From assembly GCF_028621715.1 (NCBI RefSeq), contig NZ_CP117466.1, positions 2,864,501 through 2,928,500 on the forward strand: a stretch of 64,000 bases of DNA. Direction: 5' to 3'. Source of the DNA: Paracoccus marcusii. Lineage in GTDB: Bacteria > Pseudomonadota > Alphaproteobacteria > Rhodobacterales > Rhodobacteraceae. Made by a program: the position numbers and the translations under genes. The notes beneath the pieces are model-generated. The model saw only the letters and a program-made list of their open reading frames with translations, was not told the origin of the DNA and made no database searches. Shown one piece after another: positions 35,619 to 45,012 of this stretch; position 1 is the first letter of the stretch, and each line of letters starts with the position of its first letter.

Positions 35619-36586
35619 ACCGCTATGCCCGCCAGATGGTGCTTCCGGGCATCGGCGCCGCAGGCCAGGATCGGCTGGCGCAGGCCCACGTGCTGGTCGT
35701 GGGCGCAGGCGGGCTGGGCTGCCCCGCGCTGCAATACCTGGCCGCCGCGGGAGTGGGTCGGATCACGCTGGTCGATCCCGACCGCGTGGAGGAGACGAAC
35801 CTGCACCGCCAGCCCCTGTATCGCATGGACCAGGTCGGCAGACCCAAGGCCCAGGCCGCGGCGGCCGCATTGGCGGTGCTGAACCCCGACTGTCAGGTGG
35901 TGCCGCGTGTGGAATGGCTGACCCCGGCCAACGCGGGCGGTCTGGTGCAGGCAGCCGACGTGACGCTGGATTGCGCCGACAGTTTTGCGGTCAGCCTGAC
36001 GCTGTCGGATGCCTGCATGGCGGCGGGCAGGCCGATGATCACCGCCTCTGCGCTTGGCCTGTCGGGCTATGCCGCGGGCTGCTGCGGCGGGGCGCCCAGC
36101 CTGCGCGCGATCTTTCCCGACCTGCCCGCGCAGGCCGCCAGCTGTGCCAGCGCAGGCGTGCTGGGCCCCGTCGTCGGGATGATCGGAGCGCTGCAGGCGC
36201 AGATGGCGCTGGCCGTGCTGCTTGGCCTGGAGCCTCGGCCCTTGGGGCGGCTGATCACCTGGGACGCAGGCGGCTGGCGGATGGGCGGCTTCCGCTTCGA
36301 CACCGCGCCCGAACCCGCCGATCCCCTGCCTTTCATCGCCCATGCTCAGGTCTCCCCCGGCGACCTGCTGATCGACCTGCGGACCGAAGCCGCGCCCATC
36401 GCCGGCGCCCGCCACCTGCCCCCAGACCGCATCGCGCATCTGGACCCCGGCCCCGCCCCGCGGGTGGTGCTGGCCTGTCGCACCGGCCTGCGCGCGCACA
36501 ATGCCGGGCAGGTGCTGCAATCACGCTGGCCGGGGCGCATCGCCCTGCTGGCCCTGACCGATGACGACCTGAAAGGACGCCCATGA
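35615..36586 (+). CDS. thiF: ThiF/MoeB-type adenylyltransferase with C-terminal rhodanese domain
   Basis: 323 residues. An E1-like domain (VLVVGAGGLGCPALQYLAAA at 26-45, NLHRQPLY) activates ThiS. The C-terminal 80 residues form a rhodanese-like domain with an active-site-type cysteine at 288 (LACRTGLRAHNAG). The zinc site of MoeB/ThiF is degraded: the usual first CxxC pair is replaced by GAPSLRAIFPD, leaving one cysteine in SCASAGVLGP. So metal binding may be lost. It overlaps thiE and thiY by 4 bp. Confidence 0.9.
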   Translation: MNRYARQMVLPGIGAAGQDRLAQAHVLVVGAGGLGCPALQYLAAAGVGRITLVDPDRVEETNLHRQPLYRMDQVGRPKAQAAAAALAVLNPDCQVVPRVEWLTPANAGGLVQAADVTLDCADSFAVSLTLSDACMAAGRPMITASALGLSGYAAGCCGGAPSLRAIFPDLPAQAASCASAGVLGPVVGMIGALQAQMALAVLLGLEPRPLGRLITWDAGGWRMGGFRFDTAPEPADPLPFIAHAQVSPGDLLIDLRTEAAPIAGARHLPPDRIAHLDPGPAPRVVLACRTGLRAHNAGQVLQSRWPGRIALLALTDDDLKGRP

Positions 36587-37515
36587 AGACGCTGACCCTG
36601 GCGCTGGCCGTGCTGGCCCTGCCCGCCCATGCCGAAACCCGCCTGACGGTGATGCTGGACTGGTTCGTGAACCCCGACCACGCCCCCATCGTGCTGGCTC
36701 AGGAACTGGGATATTTCGCCGACGCCGGGCTGGCGGTTCAGACCGTGGCCCCGTCCGACCCGAACGATCCGCCGCGCATGGTCGCCGCCGGGCGCGTCGA
36801 TCTGGCCGTCAGCTATCAGCCGCAGCTGCACCTGTCGCGTCACCAGGGCCTGCCGGTGACCCGCGTCGGCACGTTGGTGGAAACGCCGCTGACCTGTCTG
36901 GTCGTGCTGGCCGACAGCGGTATCACCACCCCTGCCGACCTGTCCGGCCGCAAGGTCGGCTTTGCCGTAGCGGGCGTCCAGGAGGTGATGCTGGACGCCA
37001 TGCTGACCGATGGCGGGCTGGCCCCCGACGATGTCGAACAGATCAACATCGGCTGGTCCATCGCGCCCGCGCTGATGTCGGGACAGGTGGACGGCGTCAT
37101 CGGCGCCTTTCGCAACTTCGAGCTGAACCAGCTGCGGCTGGAGGGGTTCGAGGGCCGCTGCCTGAACCCCGAGGATCACGGCATCCCCGCCTATGACGAG
37201 CTGATCTATCTGGCCGATCCCGCCCGCATGGATCGCGCCGCCATCGCGGCCTTCCTGGAGGCCACGGAACGCGCGACGGCCTTCATCAGGAACGACCCCG
37301 ACGCGGCATGGCGGATCTTCGCGGAGACCGCCGCCGAACTGCGCACCCCCCTGAACGAGGCCGCATGGGCCGACACCTGGCCCCGCTTTGCCGGGCGCCC
37401 CGCCGCGCTGGACGCGGGCCGCTATCTGCGCTTCGAGGCGTTCCTGGCCGACCAGGGCGCCACGCCGGGCGGACAGTCGCTGTCCGATCTGGCCATCGAC
37501 GTGACCGCACCATGA
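36583..37515 (+). CDS. thiY: Pyrimidine-precursor ABC binding protein (NMT1/THI5-like)
   Basis: 310 residues with a cleavable signal peptide ending ALPAHA. It matches the THI5/NMT1 family: LMLDWFVNPDHAPIVLAQ, LGYFADAGLAVQ and NFELNQLRLEGFEG. ThiY-type proteins bind formyl-aminopyrimidine or HMP-type precursors for import. Overlaps with thiF (ATGA) and tenA (ATGA) tie it to the operon. With ThiX and ThiZ it forms the import system that supplies TenA. Confidence 0.92.
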   Translation: MKTLTLALAVLALPAHAETRLTVMLDWFVNPDHAPIVLAQELGYFADAGLAVQTVAPSDPNDPPRMVAAGRVDLAVSYQPQLHLSRHQGLPVTRVGTLVETPLTCLVVLADSGITTPADLSGRKVGFAVAGVQEVMLDAMLTDGGLAPDDVEQINIGWSIAPALMSGQVDGVIGAFRNFELNQLRLEGFEGRCLNPEDHGIPAYDELIYLADPARMDRAAIAAFLEATERATAFIRNDPDAAWRIFAETAAELRTPLNEAAWADTWPRFAGRPAALDAGRYLRFEAFLADQGATPGGQSLSDLAIDVTAP

Positions 37516-38189
37516 GCGCGCCCGACTATGGCCGCGCCTTCGCGCTGTGGCGGGACGCGGCGGGGGATCACTGGGACGCCTATGTGGACCATGCCTTCGT
37601 GCGGCAGCTGGCGACGGGCAGCCTGCCCCGCGACAGCTTCCTGCACTATCTGCGGCAGGATTACGTGTTCCTGCTGCATTTCGCGCGGTCCTGGGCGCTG
37701 GTCTTTGCCAAGTCGGACCGGATGTCGGAGATGGCGCTGGCCTCCTCCATCGCCCACGGCCTGCTGAACGGAGAGATGCCGCTGCATGTCGCGATCTGCG
37801 GCCGGGAAGGCATCACCGAAGGCATGCTGCAGGACACACCGGAATCTCCCGCGAACATGGCCTATACGCGGTTCGTGCAGGCCACTGGCTATGCGGGCGA
37901 CATGCTGGACCTGCTGGCGGCGCTGGCACCTTGCGTCTTCGGCTATGGCCAGATCGGGCTGGCGCATGCGGACAGCGGCGGCCCCTATGGAGAATGGACC
38001 GCGACCTATGGCGGCGCCGACTATCAGCGCGTCTGTCATGACGTCGGCGCGCTGATCGACGCGGCGCTGGAGGCGCGGTTGGGCCCCCACTGGCCCGCCC
38101 TGCCCCGCGCGCGGACGCTGGCGCGCCATTTCACCCAGGCCACCCAGCTGGAGGTCGGGTTCTGGCAGATGGGGCTGGACCGGACATGA
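37512..38189 (+). CDS. tenA: Thiaminase II / aminopyrimidine aminohydrolase
   Basis: 225 residues, all-helical TenA fold (HWDAYVDHAFVRQLATG, FLHYLRQDYVFLLHFAR). The likely catalytic cysteine is Cys141 in APCVFGYGQIG. It converts base-degraded thiamine (formyl-aminopyrimidine products) to HMP. The start overlaps the thiY stop and the stop overlaps thiZ. Between importer genes, a salvage role is well supported. Confidence 0.94.
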   Translation: MSAPDYGRAFALWRDAAGDHWDAYVDHAFVRQLATGSLPRDSFLHYLRQDYVFLLHFARSWALVFAKSDRMSEMALASSIAHGLLNGEMPLHVAICGREGITEGMLQDTPESPANMAYTRFVQATGYAGDMLDLLAALAPCVFGYGQIGLAHADSGGPYGEWTATYGGADYQRVCHDVGALIDAALEARLGPHWPALPRARTLARHFTQATQLEVGFWQMGLDRT

Positions 38190-38881
38190 TCCGCATCACG
38201 GGCGATCTGATCCTGGACGGGCGGGTGCTGCTGCCGGATCTGGCGCTGGACTGTCCTCCGGGACGCTGGACGGCGCTGATGGGGCCGTCGGGGGTGGGCA
38301 AGTCGACCCTGGGCCGGATCGTGGCGGGCCTGCCCGTGGCCGCGCGTCTGGCCGGGGCGGTGGATGTCGGGGGCCCGGTCACGCTGATGGGCCAGCAGGA
38401 TCAGCTGCTGCCCTGGGCCGATGCGCTGGCCAATGTCACCATCGGCGCGCGGCTGCGCGGGCAGGCCCCCGACCGGGCCCGCGCCCGTGCCCTGCTGGCC
38501 GATCTGGGCCTGGCGGGTTTGGAGGCGCGCCGCCCCGCCCAGCTGTCGGGCGGCCAGCGTCAGCGCGTGGCCTTGGCCCGCACCCTGATCGAGGATCGCC
38601 CGGTCGTCGTTTTGGACGAGCCCTTTTCGGCGCTGGACGCCGCCACGCGGGCGCAGATGCAGGATCTGGGGGCGCGGCACCTGGCCGGGCGCACGGTGAT
38701 CCTGATCACCCACGACCCGCTGGAGGCCGCGCGGCTGTGCCACGCGGCCATCCTGCTGGATGCCCGGGGAACCCGCCCGCTGGCCCTGCCCGCGACGCCC
38801 ACGCCGCGCGCGCTGGACGACCCGCAGGTTCTCGCGGCCCAGGCCGCGCTGTTCCGCAGCCTGATGCCATGCGCGGCCTGA
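38186..38881 (+). CDS. thiZ: Thiamine-precursor ABC ATPase
   Basis: 231 residues: Walker A GPSGVGKST at 33-41, signature QLSGGQRQRVALARTL, Walker B VVLDEPFSALDA. It energises the ThiXYZ importer. The first strand is shortened compared with typical NitT/TauT ATPases. ATGA overlap with tenA, and a 13-bp overlap with thiX. Confidence 0.92.
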   Translation: MIRITGDLILDGRVLLPDLALDCPPGRWTALMGPSGVGKSTLGRIVAGLPVAARLAGAVDVGGPVTLMGQQDQLLPWADALANVTIGARLRGQAPDRARARALLADLGLAGLEARRPAQLSGGQRQRVALARTLIEDRPVVVLDEPFSALDAATRAQMQDLGARHLAGRTVILITHDPLEAARLCHAAILLDARGTRPLALPATPTPRALDDPQVLAAQAALFRSLMPCAA

Positions 38882-39624
38882 TCGCCGTCCTGATCGCGCT
38901 GTCGGTCTGGCAGGGCGTGGTCTGGGCCAGCGGCGTGCCGCCCTTCATCCTGCCCGGACCGGCGCGGGTGGCGCAGGCACTGATGGATCACGCCGCGATG
39001 CTGGCGGTGAATGCGCGTTTTACGCTGGCCAATCTGACGGCGGGGCTGGCCCTGGGGGTGGCGCTTGGGGTCGGGACGGCGGTCAATCTGGCGCTGTCGC
39101 CCGCGGCGCGGTGGCTGCTGCGACCGATGCTGATCGCGGCGCAGGCGGTGCCGGTCTTTGCGCTGGCCCCGATCCTGACGCTGTGGCTGGGCTACGGCGC
39201 GCCCAGCAAGGTCGTGATGGTGGCGCTGGTGGTGTATTTCCCGGTGGCGTCGGTGCTGTTCGACGCGCTGATGCGCCCGCCCGCGGCGCTGGACGATCTG
39301 GCGCGGTCAATGGGCGCGCGGCCTTTGCGGCGGTTGACGCTGATCCAGCTGCCCGCCGCCCTGCCCGCGCTTGGGTCGGGGCTGCGGCTGGCGGCGGTGC
39401 AGGCGCCGCTGGCGGTGATCGTGGGCGAATGGGTCGGCTCCAGCCGGGGCCTGGGCCATGTGATGCTGATGGCGAACGGGCGGGGTCAGACCGACCTGAT
39501 GTTCGCAGCCCTGGCCATGCTGACCGCGATGGGACTGGCGCTGTTCGCCGCGGCGGGCGCGGTCCAGCGTCTGACGGAAAAGGGCCGCCCCGAAGGACGG
39601 CCCCAGGCGATCACCACGAGGTGA
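38869..39624 (+). CDS. thiX: Thiamine-precursor ABC permease
   Basis: 251 residues, six membrane spans, TauC/SsuC-like permease with EAA loop LARSMGARPLRRLTLIQLPAA. It is the membrane component for ThiY-ThiZ. ATG 38869 lies within the end of thiZ; the upstream in-frame ATG at 38737 is inside thiZ coding and is rejected. It is the last gene of the thi operon. It converges with metQ and overlaps it tail to tail by 14 bp, so no intergenic terminator is possible. Confidence 0.9.
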   Translation: MRGLIAVLIALSVWQGVVWASGVPPFILPGPARVAQALMDHAAMLAVNARFTLANLTAGLALGVALGVGTAVNLALSPAARWLLRPMLIAAQAVPVFALAPILTLWLGYGAPSKVVMVALVVYFPVASVLFDALMRPPAALDDLARSMGARPLRRLTLIQLPAALPALGSGLRLAAVQAPLAVIVGEWVGSSRGLGHVMLMANGRGQTDLMFAALAMLTAMGLALFAAAGAVQRLTEKGRPEGRPQAITTR

Positions 39625-40399
39625 TGACGGCCCCGTCGTATTTCTCGTCGATGAAGGCCTTGACCTCGGGCGACTGATAGGCCTCGACCATGGTTTTGAC
39701 CCAAGGCTCTGCCTCGCGGCCCTGCTGGACGACCAGGATGTTCACATAGGGGCTGTCGGCCTTTTCCATGGCGATGGCATCCGCGCGCGGGGACAGGCCA
39801 GAGGCCAGCGCATAGTTGGTGTTGATCACCGCGATGTCGGCATCGGCCAGCGCGCGGGGCAGCTGCGCCGCGTCCAGCTCCAGGAACTGCAGGCCCTTGG
39901 GGTTGTCGCTGACATCCAGCGGGCTGGGGACCAGGCCCGTGCCCTCGGCCAGGGTGATCAGGCCCAGATCCTGCAGGATCAGCAGCGCGCGGCCGCCATT
40001 GGTTGGATCGTTCGGGATCGCGACCTGCGCGCCCTCGGGCAGGTCGGCGATGTCCTCGACCTTGTCGGAATAGATCCCCATCGGCGTGGTGATGGTGGTG
40101 CCGACCTCGACCAGCTCGAAGCCGCGGTCCTTCATCTGGTTCTCCAGATAGGGGCGGTGCTGGAAGCTGTTGGCATCCAGATCACCATCCGCCAGCGCCT
40201 GGTTCGGCACGACGTAGTCGGAGAACTCGATGACCTCGATGGTCAGCCCCAGGGGTTCGGCGACCTCGGCCACCTTCTCCATGATCTCGCCATGTTCGCC
40301 GGGGGACACGCCGACCTTGATGTCTTCGGCCATGGCGGCGGAGGCCATGGCGGCGGTGGAGAGGGCGATGGCGGATACGAAGGTTGTCAGACGCAGCAT
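39611..40399 (-). CDS. metQ: Methionine ABC binding lipoprotein-like protein
   Basis: 262 residues of the NlpA/MetQ family: IKVGVSPGEHGEIMEKVAEVA, NSFQHRPYLENQ, IPNDPTNGGRALLIL. The signal peptide (MLRLTTFVSAIALSTAAMASAAMA) has no lipobox cysteine, so it is probably a soluble periplasmic binding protein and not a lipoprotein. It supplies methionine or related compounds to MetNI encoded just upstream. It converges with thiX. Confidence 0.93.
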   Translation of the reverse strand: MLRLTTFVSAIALSTAAMASAAMAEDIKVGVSPGEHGEIMEKVAEVAEPLGLTIEVIEFSDYVVPNQALADGDLDANSFQHRPYLENQMKDRGFELVEVGTTITTPMGIYSDKVEDIADLPEGAQVAIPNDPTNGGRALLILQDLGLITLAEGTGLVPSPLDVSDNPKGLQFLELDAAQLPRALADADIAVINTNYALASGLSPRADAIAMEKADSPYVNILVVQQGREAEPWVKTMVEAYQSPEVKAFIDEKYDGAVITSW

Positions 40400-40429
40400 G
40401 GGATTTGTCCTTTCTTGTCTGCGGGAAAT

Positions 40430-41104
40430 TCAGGCGCCGCGATTGCGGGGGGCGCGGCGGTCGACGCGGGCCGCGATCCATTCTCCAAGCGACTGGACCA
40501 GCTGCACCAGCACGATCAGGATGACGACGACGGCAGCCATGACCTCGGGCATGAAGCGCTGATAGCCGTAGCGAATGCCCAGATCGCCCAGGCCCTGCCC
40601 GCCGACCGCGCCGACCATCGCGGAATAGCCGATCAGGCTGACCACGGCCAGGGTCAGGCCCAGGGTGATGCCAGGCAGCGCCTCGGGAATCAGCACCTTG
40701 CGGATGATCTGGAACGGCGTCGCACCCATGGCGCGCGCGGCCTCGATCAGGCCGGCATCGACCTCGCGGATGGCGTTTTCCACCAGCCGCGCGATGAAGG
40801 GGATGGCGGCCAGGGTCAGCGGCACGATGGCCGCGTCCGTGCCGATCGACGTGCCGACGACGGCCCGCGTGAAGGGAATGATCGCCACGACCAGGATGAT
40901 GAACGGGACCGAACGCGTGGCGTTCACCACCAGCCCCAGCACCTTGTTGATCCACGGCGCCGACAGCAGTTCCCCCCGCTGAGAGCAGGCCAGGAACACG
41001 CCCAGAGGCAGCCCGCCCAAGGTGCCCAGGATCGCCGAGATGGCGACCATATAGAGGGTCTGCAGCGTCGCATCCCACAGGATCGGGATCAGGTTAGCGG
41101 ACAT
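40430..41104 (-). CDS. metI: Methionine ABC permease
   Basis: 224 residues with five to six membrane spans and the MetI loop LIEAARAMGATPFQIIRKVLIPEALPG. The N-terminus (IPILWDATLQTLYMVAISAI) and length match MetI/YaeE. It lies between metN, with which it overlaps by 11 bp, and metQ 30 bp downstream. Confidence 0.94.
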   Translation of the reverse strand: MSANLIPILWDATLQTLYMVAISAILGTLGGLPLGVFLACSQRGELLSAPWINKVLGLVVNATRSVPFIILVVAIIPFTRAVVGTSIGTDAAIVPLTLAAIPFIARLVENAIREVDAGLIEAARAMGATPFQIIRKVLIPEALPGITLGLTLAVVSLIGYSAMVGAVGGQGLGDLGIRYGYQRFMPEVMAAVVVILIVLVQLVQSLGEWIAARVDRRAPRNRGA

Positions 41105-42134
41105 GGCCCAGCACCTCCGTGGTCAGACCGTGTTGCTCAAGGAAGGCGCGGGCCTGGTCGCCCCGGTCCTGGGGGACCGAGATCAGCAGGTTGCCGAACG
41201 GGCGCGTGCCGATCTCCTCGATGGTGCCGCCCAGGATGTTGGCGCTGATGCCCAGATCGGTCGCCAGCCGCGCCAGCATCGGGTCGGTCGCATGCGTGCC
41301 GGCAAAGGTCACGCGGATCACCTGGTCGCCCGGCGGATCGGTCTGCAGCCGCGCCGCGACGAAGGCCGGCAGCGTGGCGCCCGTGACACCGGACAGGAAG
41401 CGCCGGGTGGTCGGGTGCTGGGGGCGGGCAAAGATGTCGTAGGTCGGACCGGCCTCGACGATGCGGCCCGCCTCGATCACCGCCATGTGGCTGGCGATGT
41501 CGCGCAGCACCGCCATCTCATGCGTGATCAGCAGGACGCTGACCCCCAGATCGCGGTTGATCTGGGCCAGCAGGTCCAGGACGGTCTGCGTGGTCTCGGG
41601 GTCCAGCGCACTGGTCGCCTCGTCCGACAGGAGGACCTTGGGGCCGGTGGCCAGGGCGCGCGCGATGCCCACGCGCTGCTTCTGCCCGCCCGACAGTTCC
41701 GCAGGATAGCGGTCGGCCAGCGCGCCAAGGCCCACCTGCTCGATCAGCTGGTCGACGCGGGCGCGGATCTGGCCGCGCGGCGTGCCCGCGACCTCCAGCG
41801 GCAGGGCGATGTTGCCCCGCACCGTGCGCGAGGCCAGCAGGTTGAAGTGCTGGAAGATCATGCCGACATCGCGCCGGATCGCGCGCAGCGTGGACCCCGT
41901 GGCGGTGCCCACGTCGCGCCCCGCGACCGTGACGCGGCCCGTCGTCGGACGCTCCAGCCCGTTCACCATGCGCAGCAGCGTCGACTTGCCGGCGCCGGAC
42001 CGGCCGATGATGCCGGTGATGCTGCCCTCAGGGACCGACAGGGTGATGTCGGCCAGCGCCGTCACCTGCCCTCCCGCCTTGGGAAAGGACTTGCCCAGCC
42101 CTTCGAAGGTTATCGCCGCGCCGGTCATCCGCAT
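41094..42134 (-). CDS. metN: Methionine ABC ATPase with NIL domain
   Basis: 346 residues. Walker A GRSGAGKST at 44-52, signature LSGGQKQRVGIARAL, Walker B VLLSDEATSALDPETT. A C-terminal NIL domain (about 265-345) senses methionine and inhibits transport. The start may be ATG 42134 or ATG 42128, the latter better spaced from GCAGGA. About 195 bp upstream holds structured DNA but no recognisable SAM riboswitch. Confidence 0.93.
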   Translation of the reverse strand: MRMTGAAITFEGLGKSFPKAGGQVTALADITLSVPEGSITGIIGRSGAGKSTLLRMVNGLERPTTGRVTVAGRDVGTATGSTLRAIRRDVGMIFQHFNLLASRTVRGNIALPLEVAGTPRGQIRARVDQLIEQVGLGALADRYPAELSGGQKQRVGIARALATGPKVLLSDEATSALDPETTQTVLDLLAQINRDLGVSVLLITHEMAVLRDIASHMAVIEAGRIVEAGPTYDIFARPQHPTTRRFLSGVTGATLPAFVAARLQTDPPGDQVIRVTFAGTHATDPMLARLATDLGISANILGGTIEEIGTRPFGNLLISVPQDRGDQARAFLEQHGLTTEVLGHVR

Positions 42135-42249
42135 CCTGCATGCTTGCCAAAAGTCAGGGCGCGGTCCTGCCCGAAACGGCCGCCGGGCGCAAGCCGTGCC
42201 GCAGCCGCACCGTGATCATGCACGGAACGGTCGTTCGCGCGCCGCGCAG

Positions 42250-42320
42250 CCTGCCGGAACGCAGGACCTGCCCCAGCCGATGCGCACGGACCGCGGCGGT
42301 CGGGACGCGCATCGGGCAGG
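42250..42320 (-). other. Two nested stem-loops between the HWE kinase and metN
   Basis: Arm CCTGCC+CGATGCGC (42267-42272, 42278-42285) pairs with GCGCATCG+GGCAGG (42307-42320) with a five-base bulge, enclosing GACCGC/GCGGTC-like pairs. A second small hairpin CCTGC-CGGAAC-GCAGG occupies 42250-42265. They follow the kinase stop by 10 bp and precede metN. There is no T-run. They may act as a terminator for the signalling operon or as a metN leader; I cannot decide. Confidence 0.4.
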
Positions 42321-42329
42321 ACGGCGTCC

Positions 42330-44159
42330 TTATTCAGCGGCGTCTGGCACCCCGCGCGCCAGAAGCGCGGTCAGGATCGTGCGCAGCGTGTCGGGGCGGA
42401 ACGGCTTTTCGATCAGCGGCGCATGGTCGAACCCCTGCGGCAGGTTCTCGCGGCCATAGCCCGACACGAAGCAGAACGGCACCGACAGGCTGTCGAAAAG
42501 GGCCGCGACCTCGTCCACCGGCTCTCCCTTCAGGTTGCCGTCCAGCAGGGCCAGGTCGATGGGCCCGTTCCGGGCGGCGGCCATCGCCTCGGGGACGCTG
42601 CGGGCGACGCCGGTGACGGTGGCTCCGGCATCCTCCAACTCATAGCGCAGGTCCAGCGCGACCAGCGGCTCGTCCTCGACCAGCAGGACGCGCGCGCCCT
42701 CCAGCGTCGATGCGCGGATGACGGGCTGGCCGACCAGCGCCTCGGCGGCGGCGGCCTGGCCCGCCAGCCGGGTCACGCCGTCGGTCAGACGGATGGTCCA
42801 GACGACGCCGTCGGGGTTCCAGTCGGCGCTGACCGCGGCCGCATCGCCGCCGCCGGCCGCCCCGATCAGCGTCATGCCGAAGCCCATGCGCGACGGCGCG
42901 GTGACCGCCGGCCCGCCCGTCTCGCGCCAGGTCAGGACCAGGCGCTGCCCCTCAAGGCGCCAGGCGATGTGCACGATCCCGCCCGGAACCGACAACGCCC
43001 CGTATTTCGCCGCATTCGTGCCCAGTTCGTGCAGCGTCAGCGCAAGGCGCAGCATGGTGTCGGGGGCCAGTTCCACCGGCGGGCCGTCGCGGCGCAGCCG
43101 GTCGCCGTCCAGCGTGCCCGAACTGATCTGGTCGTCGATCAGCTGATCCAGCGGTGCGCTGGCCCAGGTCGCATCCGACAGGATCGAATGGGCGCGGGCC
43201 AGTGCCTGCAGGCGTCCGCCAAAGCTGGTCTCGAATTCGGGCAGGCTGCCGGATTGGCGCAGGCTTTGGCGGGCGATGGCCTGAACGTTGGCCAGGGTGT
43301 TCTTGATGCGGTGGTTCAGCTCTCCGATCAGCAGGGCGCGGACCTCTTCGGACTGCTTTCGTTCGGTGATGTCCTGGACCTGCAGCGACAGCGACTGGCG
43401 GTTCAGACCCTCGGACAGGACCGATCCATAGACCTCACAGCAGATCGGGCCGATATCGGCGTGATCCAGGCTGATCTCGGCCGAGAAGCGCGGGACGCCG
43501 TCCTGCTGGCTGTCCAGCCAGCCGGTCAGCAGCGCGGCCCCCTGTTCGTCCAGCCAGCCCGCCGCGGTGGCGGTCATGCCCAGCATGTCTCCCGCGGGCC
43601 GCCCGAACATGCGTTCGGCCCCCTTGGACCAGCTGCGCACGCACAGGTTCCGGTCCAACGTCACAAACGCCAGCGGCGAATTGTCGGCATGCGCCTTCAG
43701 CTGCGCCATTGCGCGGTCGCGGTGCAGTGCGATGTCCTGCATCTCGTCGCGCTGGCGCTGCAGGTCCTTGGCCTGGCGGCCGATGCGGAAGAACACCTCG
43801 GCCTTGGATTTCAGCACCACCGGGTCGATGGGCTTGAAGATATAGTCGACCGCCCCCGCCTCGTACCCGCGGAACCGGCGGGCCTCGTCCATCTCGGCGG
43901 CGGTGACGAAGATGATGGGCACGCCGCGGGTGCGTTCGGTGGACCGCATCAGCTCCGCCAGCTCATAGCCGTCGGTGCCGGGCATCTGCACGTCCAGGAA
44001 GGCCAGCGCGTAATCGTGCTGCAGCATCAGTTCCAGCGCCTCGGTCGCGGACCGCGCGGTGTCGACAACCAGCCCGTCGCGCCGCAGCAGCGCCTCCAGC
44101 GCCATGATGTTTTCCGCGATGTCGTCGACGATCAGGAAACGGATGGGTCTATCGGGCAT
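42330..44159 (-). CDS. HWE-family histidine kinase with N- and C-terminal receiver domains
   Basis: 609 residues. A receiver domain covers 1-120 (phospho-accepting Asp56 in LAFLDVQMPG). A short helical linker and PAS domain (about 150-270) lead to an HWE kinase core: GELNHRIKNTLANVQAIA (phospho-His), then HELGTNAAKYGALS and LTWRETGGP. A C-terminal receiver (about 487-605) has its Asp at 540 (LALLDGNLKG). HWE kinases in this group usually act in the general stress or light response. The start at 44159 (MPDRPIRFLIVDD) overlaps the end of cheR by 11 bp. No membrane segment, so cytoplasmic. Confidence 0.9.
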   Translation of the reverse strand: MPDRPIRFLIVDDIAENIMALEALLRRDGLVVDTARSATEALELMLQHDYALAFLDVQMPGTDGYELAELMRSTERTRGVPIIFVTAAEMDEARRFRGYEAGAVDYIFKPIDPVVLKSKAEVFFRIGRQAKDLQRQRDEMQDIALHRDRAMAQLKAHADNSPLAFVTLDRNLCVRSWSKGAERMFGRPAGDMLGMTATAAGWLDEQGAALLTGWLDSQQDGVPRFSAEISLDHADIGPICCEVYGSVLSEGLNRQSLSLQVQDITERKQSEEVRALLIGELNHRIKNTLANVQAIARQSLRQSGSLPEFETSFGGRLQALARAHSILSDATWASAPLDQLIDDQISSGTLDGDRLRRDGPPVELAPDTMLRLALTLHELGTNAAKYGALSVPGGIVHIAWRLEGQRLVLTWRETGGPAVTAPSRMGFGMTLIGAAGGGDAAAVSADWNPDGVVWTIRLTDGVTRLAGQAAAAEALVGQPVIRASTLEGARVLLVEDEPLVALDLRYELEDAGATVTGVARSVPEAMAAARNGPIDLALLDGNLKGEPVDEVAALFDSLSVPFCFVSGYGRENLPQGFDHAPLIEKPFRPDTLRTILTALLARGVPDAAE

Positions 44160-45012
44160 GAACAGTCTCCTGGTCGGCATTCCGGCGCCAGATCCGGTCC
44201 GGTTCAGCAAAGGCCGCGAAGGACGCGGCATGGGTGGAAAAGCGCAAAGTCTCGTGAGAACCGAGACCAAGAAAGCCGCCCCGCGCCAGCGCCTCGGCGA
44301 ACAGGCCCACGGCGCGGTCCTGCAGCGTCCCGTCGAAATAGATCAGCACGTTCCGGCACGACACCAGCTGGACCTCGGAAAAGACCTGGTCGGTGGCCAG
44401 GTTGTGCTCGGTGAACACCGTGCGCGACCGCAGGCCCCGGTCAAAGGCCGCGCGCCCATAGGCGGCGGTATAGTAATCCGACAGCGATCCCAGCCCCCCC
44501 GCCCGCTGATAGTTCTGCGAGAAGACCGGCAGGCGATCGATGTCATAGATGCCGGCCTCGGCCCGGGCCAGGGCGCGGCGGTTGATTTCGGTCGCATAGA
44601 ACATCGTGCGGTCGAACAGCCCCTCCTCGCGGAACAGGATGGCCAGCGAATACAGCTCCTCGCCATCGGCACAGCCCGCCACCCAGACCTTGAGCGAGGG
44701 GAATGTCCGCAGATGCGGGATCACCTCGCGGCGCAGCGCCAGGTAATAGGCCGGATCGCGAAACAGCTCGCTGACCTGCACGGTCATCGCGTCAATGATG
44801 TCGGGCAGAACCGCGGGATCGTGCAGCAGGCGGCCCTGCACCTCGGACAGGGTCGCGCAGCCAAGCCTTTCGCGCGCCAGTTCGGCGCGACGGGCCAGCG
44901 ATGCGCGCGAATAGGACCTGAAGTCGTAATGGTGGCGCCGGTTCAGCGCCTCCAGGAACAGGTCCAGCTCGATTGCGTCGGCCGCGCGCAGGGGGACGGG
45001 ATCGACGCTCAT
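44149..45012 (-). CDS. cheR: CheR-type protein-glutamate methyltransferase
   Basis: 287 residues: N-terminal helical domain (residues 1-75, YDFRSYSRASLARRAELAR) and a methyltransferase domain with SAM motif VWVAGCADGEELYSLAIL, FYATEINRRALARAEAGIY and NLIYFDG-type region SCRNVLIYFDGTLQ. There is no chemoreceptor, CheB or CheW nearby, so its target is unknown; it probably serves the kinases of this operon, as in CheR-linked hybrid systems. The start overlaps the stop of the hybrid kinase (ATGA). Confidence 0.9.
   Translation of the reverse strand: MSVDPVPLRAADAIELDLFLEALNRRHHYDFRSYSRASLARRAELARERLGCATLSEVQGRLLHDPAVLPDIIDAMTVQVSELFRDPAYYLALRREVIPHLRTFPSLKVWVAGCADGEELYSLAILFREEGLFDRTMFYATEINRRALARAEAGIYDIDRLPVFSQNYQRAGGLGSLSDYYTAAYGRAAFDRGLRSRTVFTEHNLATDQVFSEVQLVSCRNVLIYFDGTLQDRAVGLFAEALARGGFLGLGSHETLRFSTHAASFAAFAEPDRIWRRNADQETVHAR

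Noticed and set aside
42135..42329. Possible SAM-type riboswitch for metN
   Set aside because: I looked for the SAM-I, SAM-II and SAM/SAH core sequences on the minus strand and saw none.
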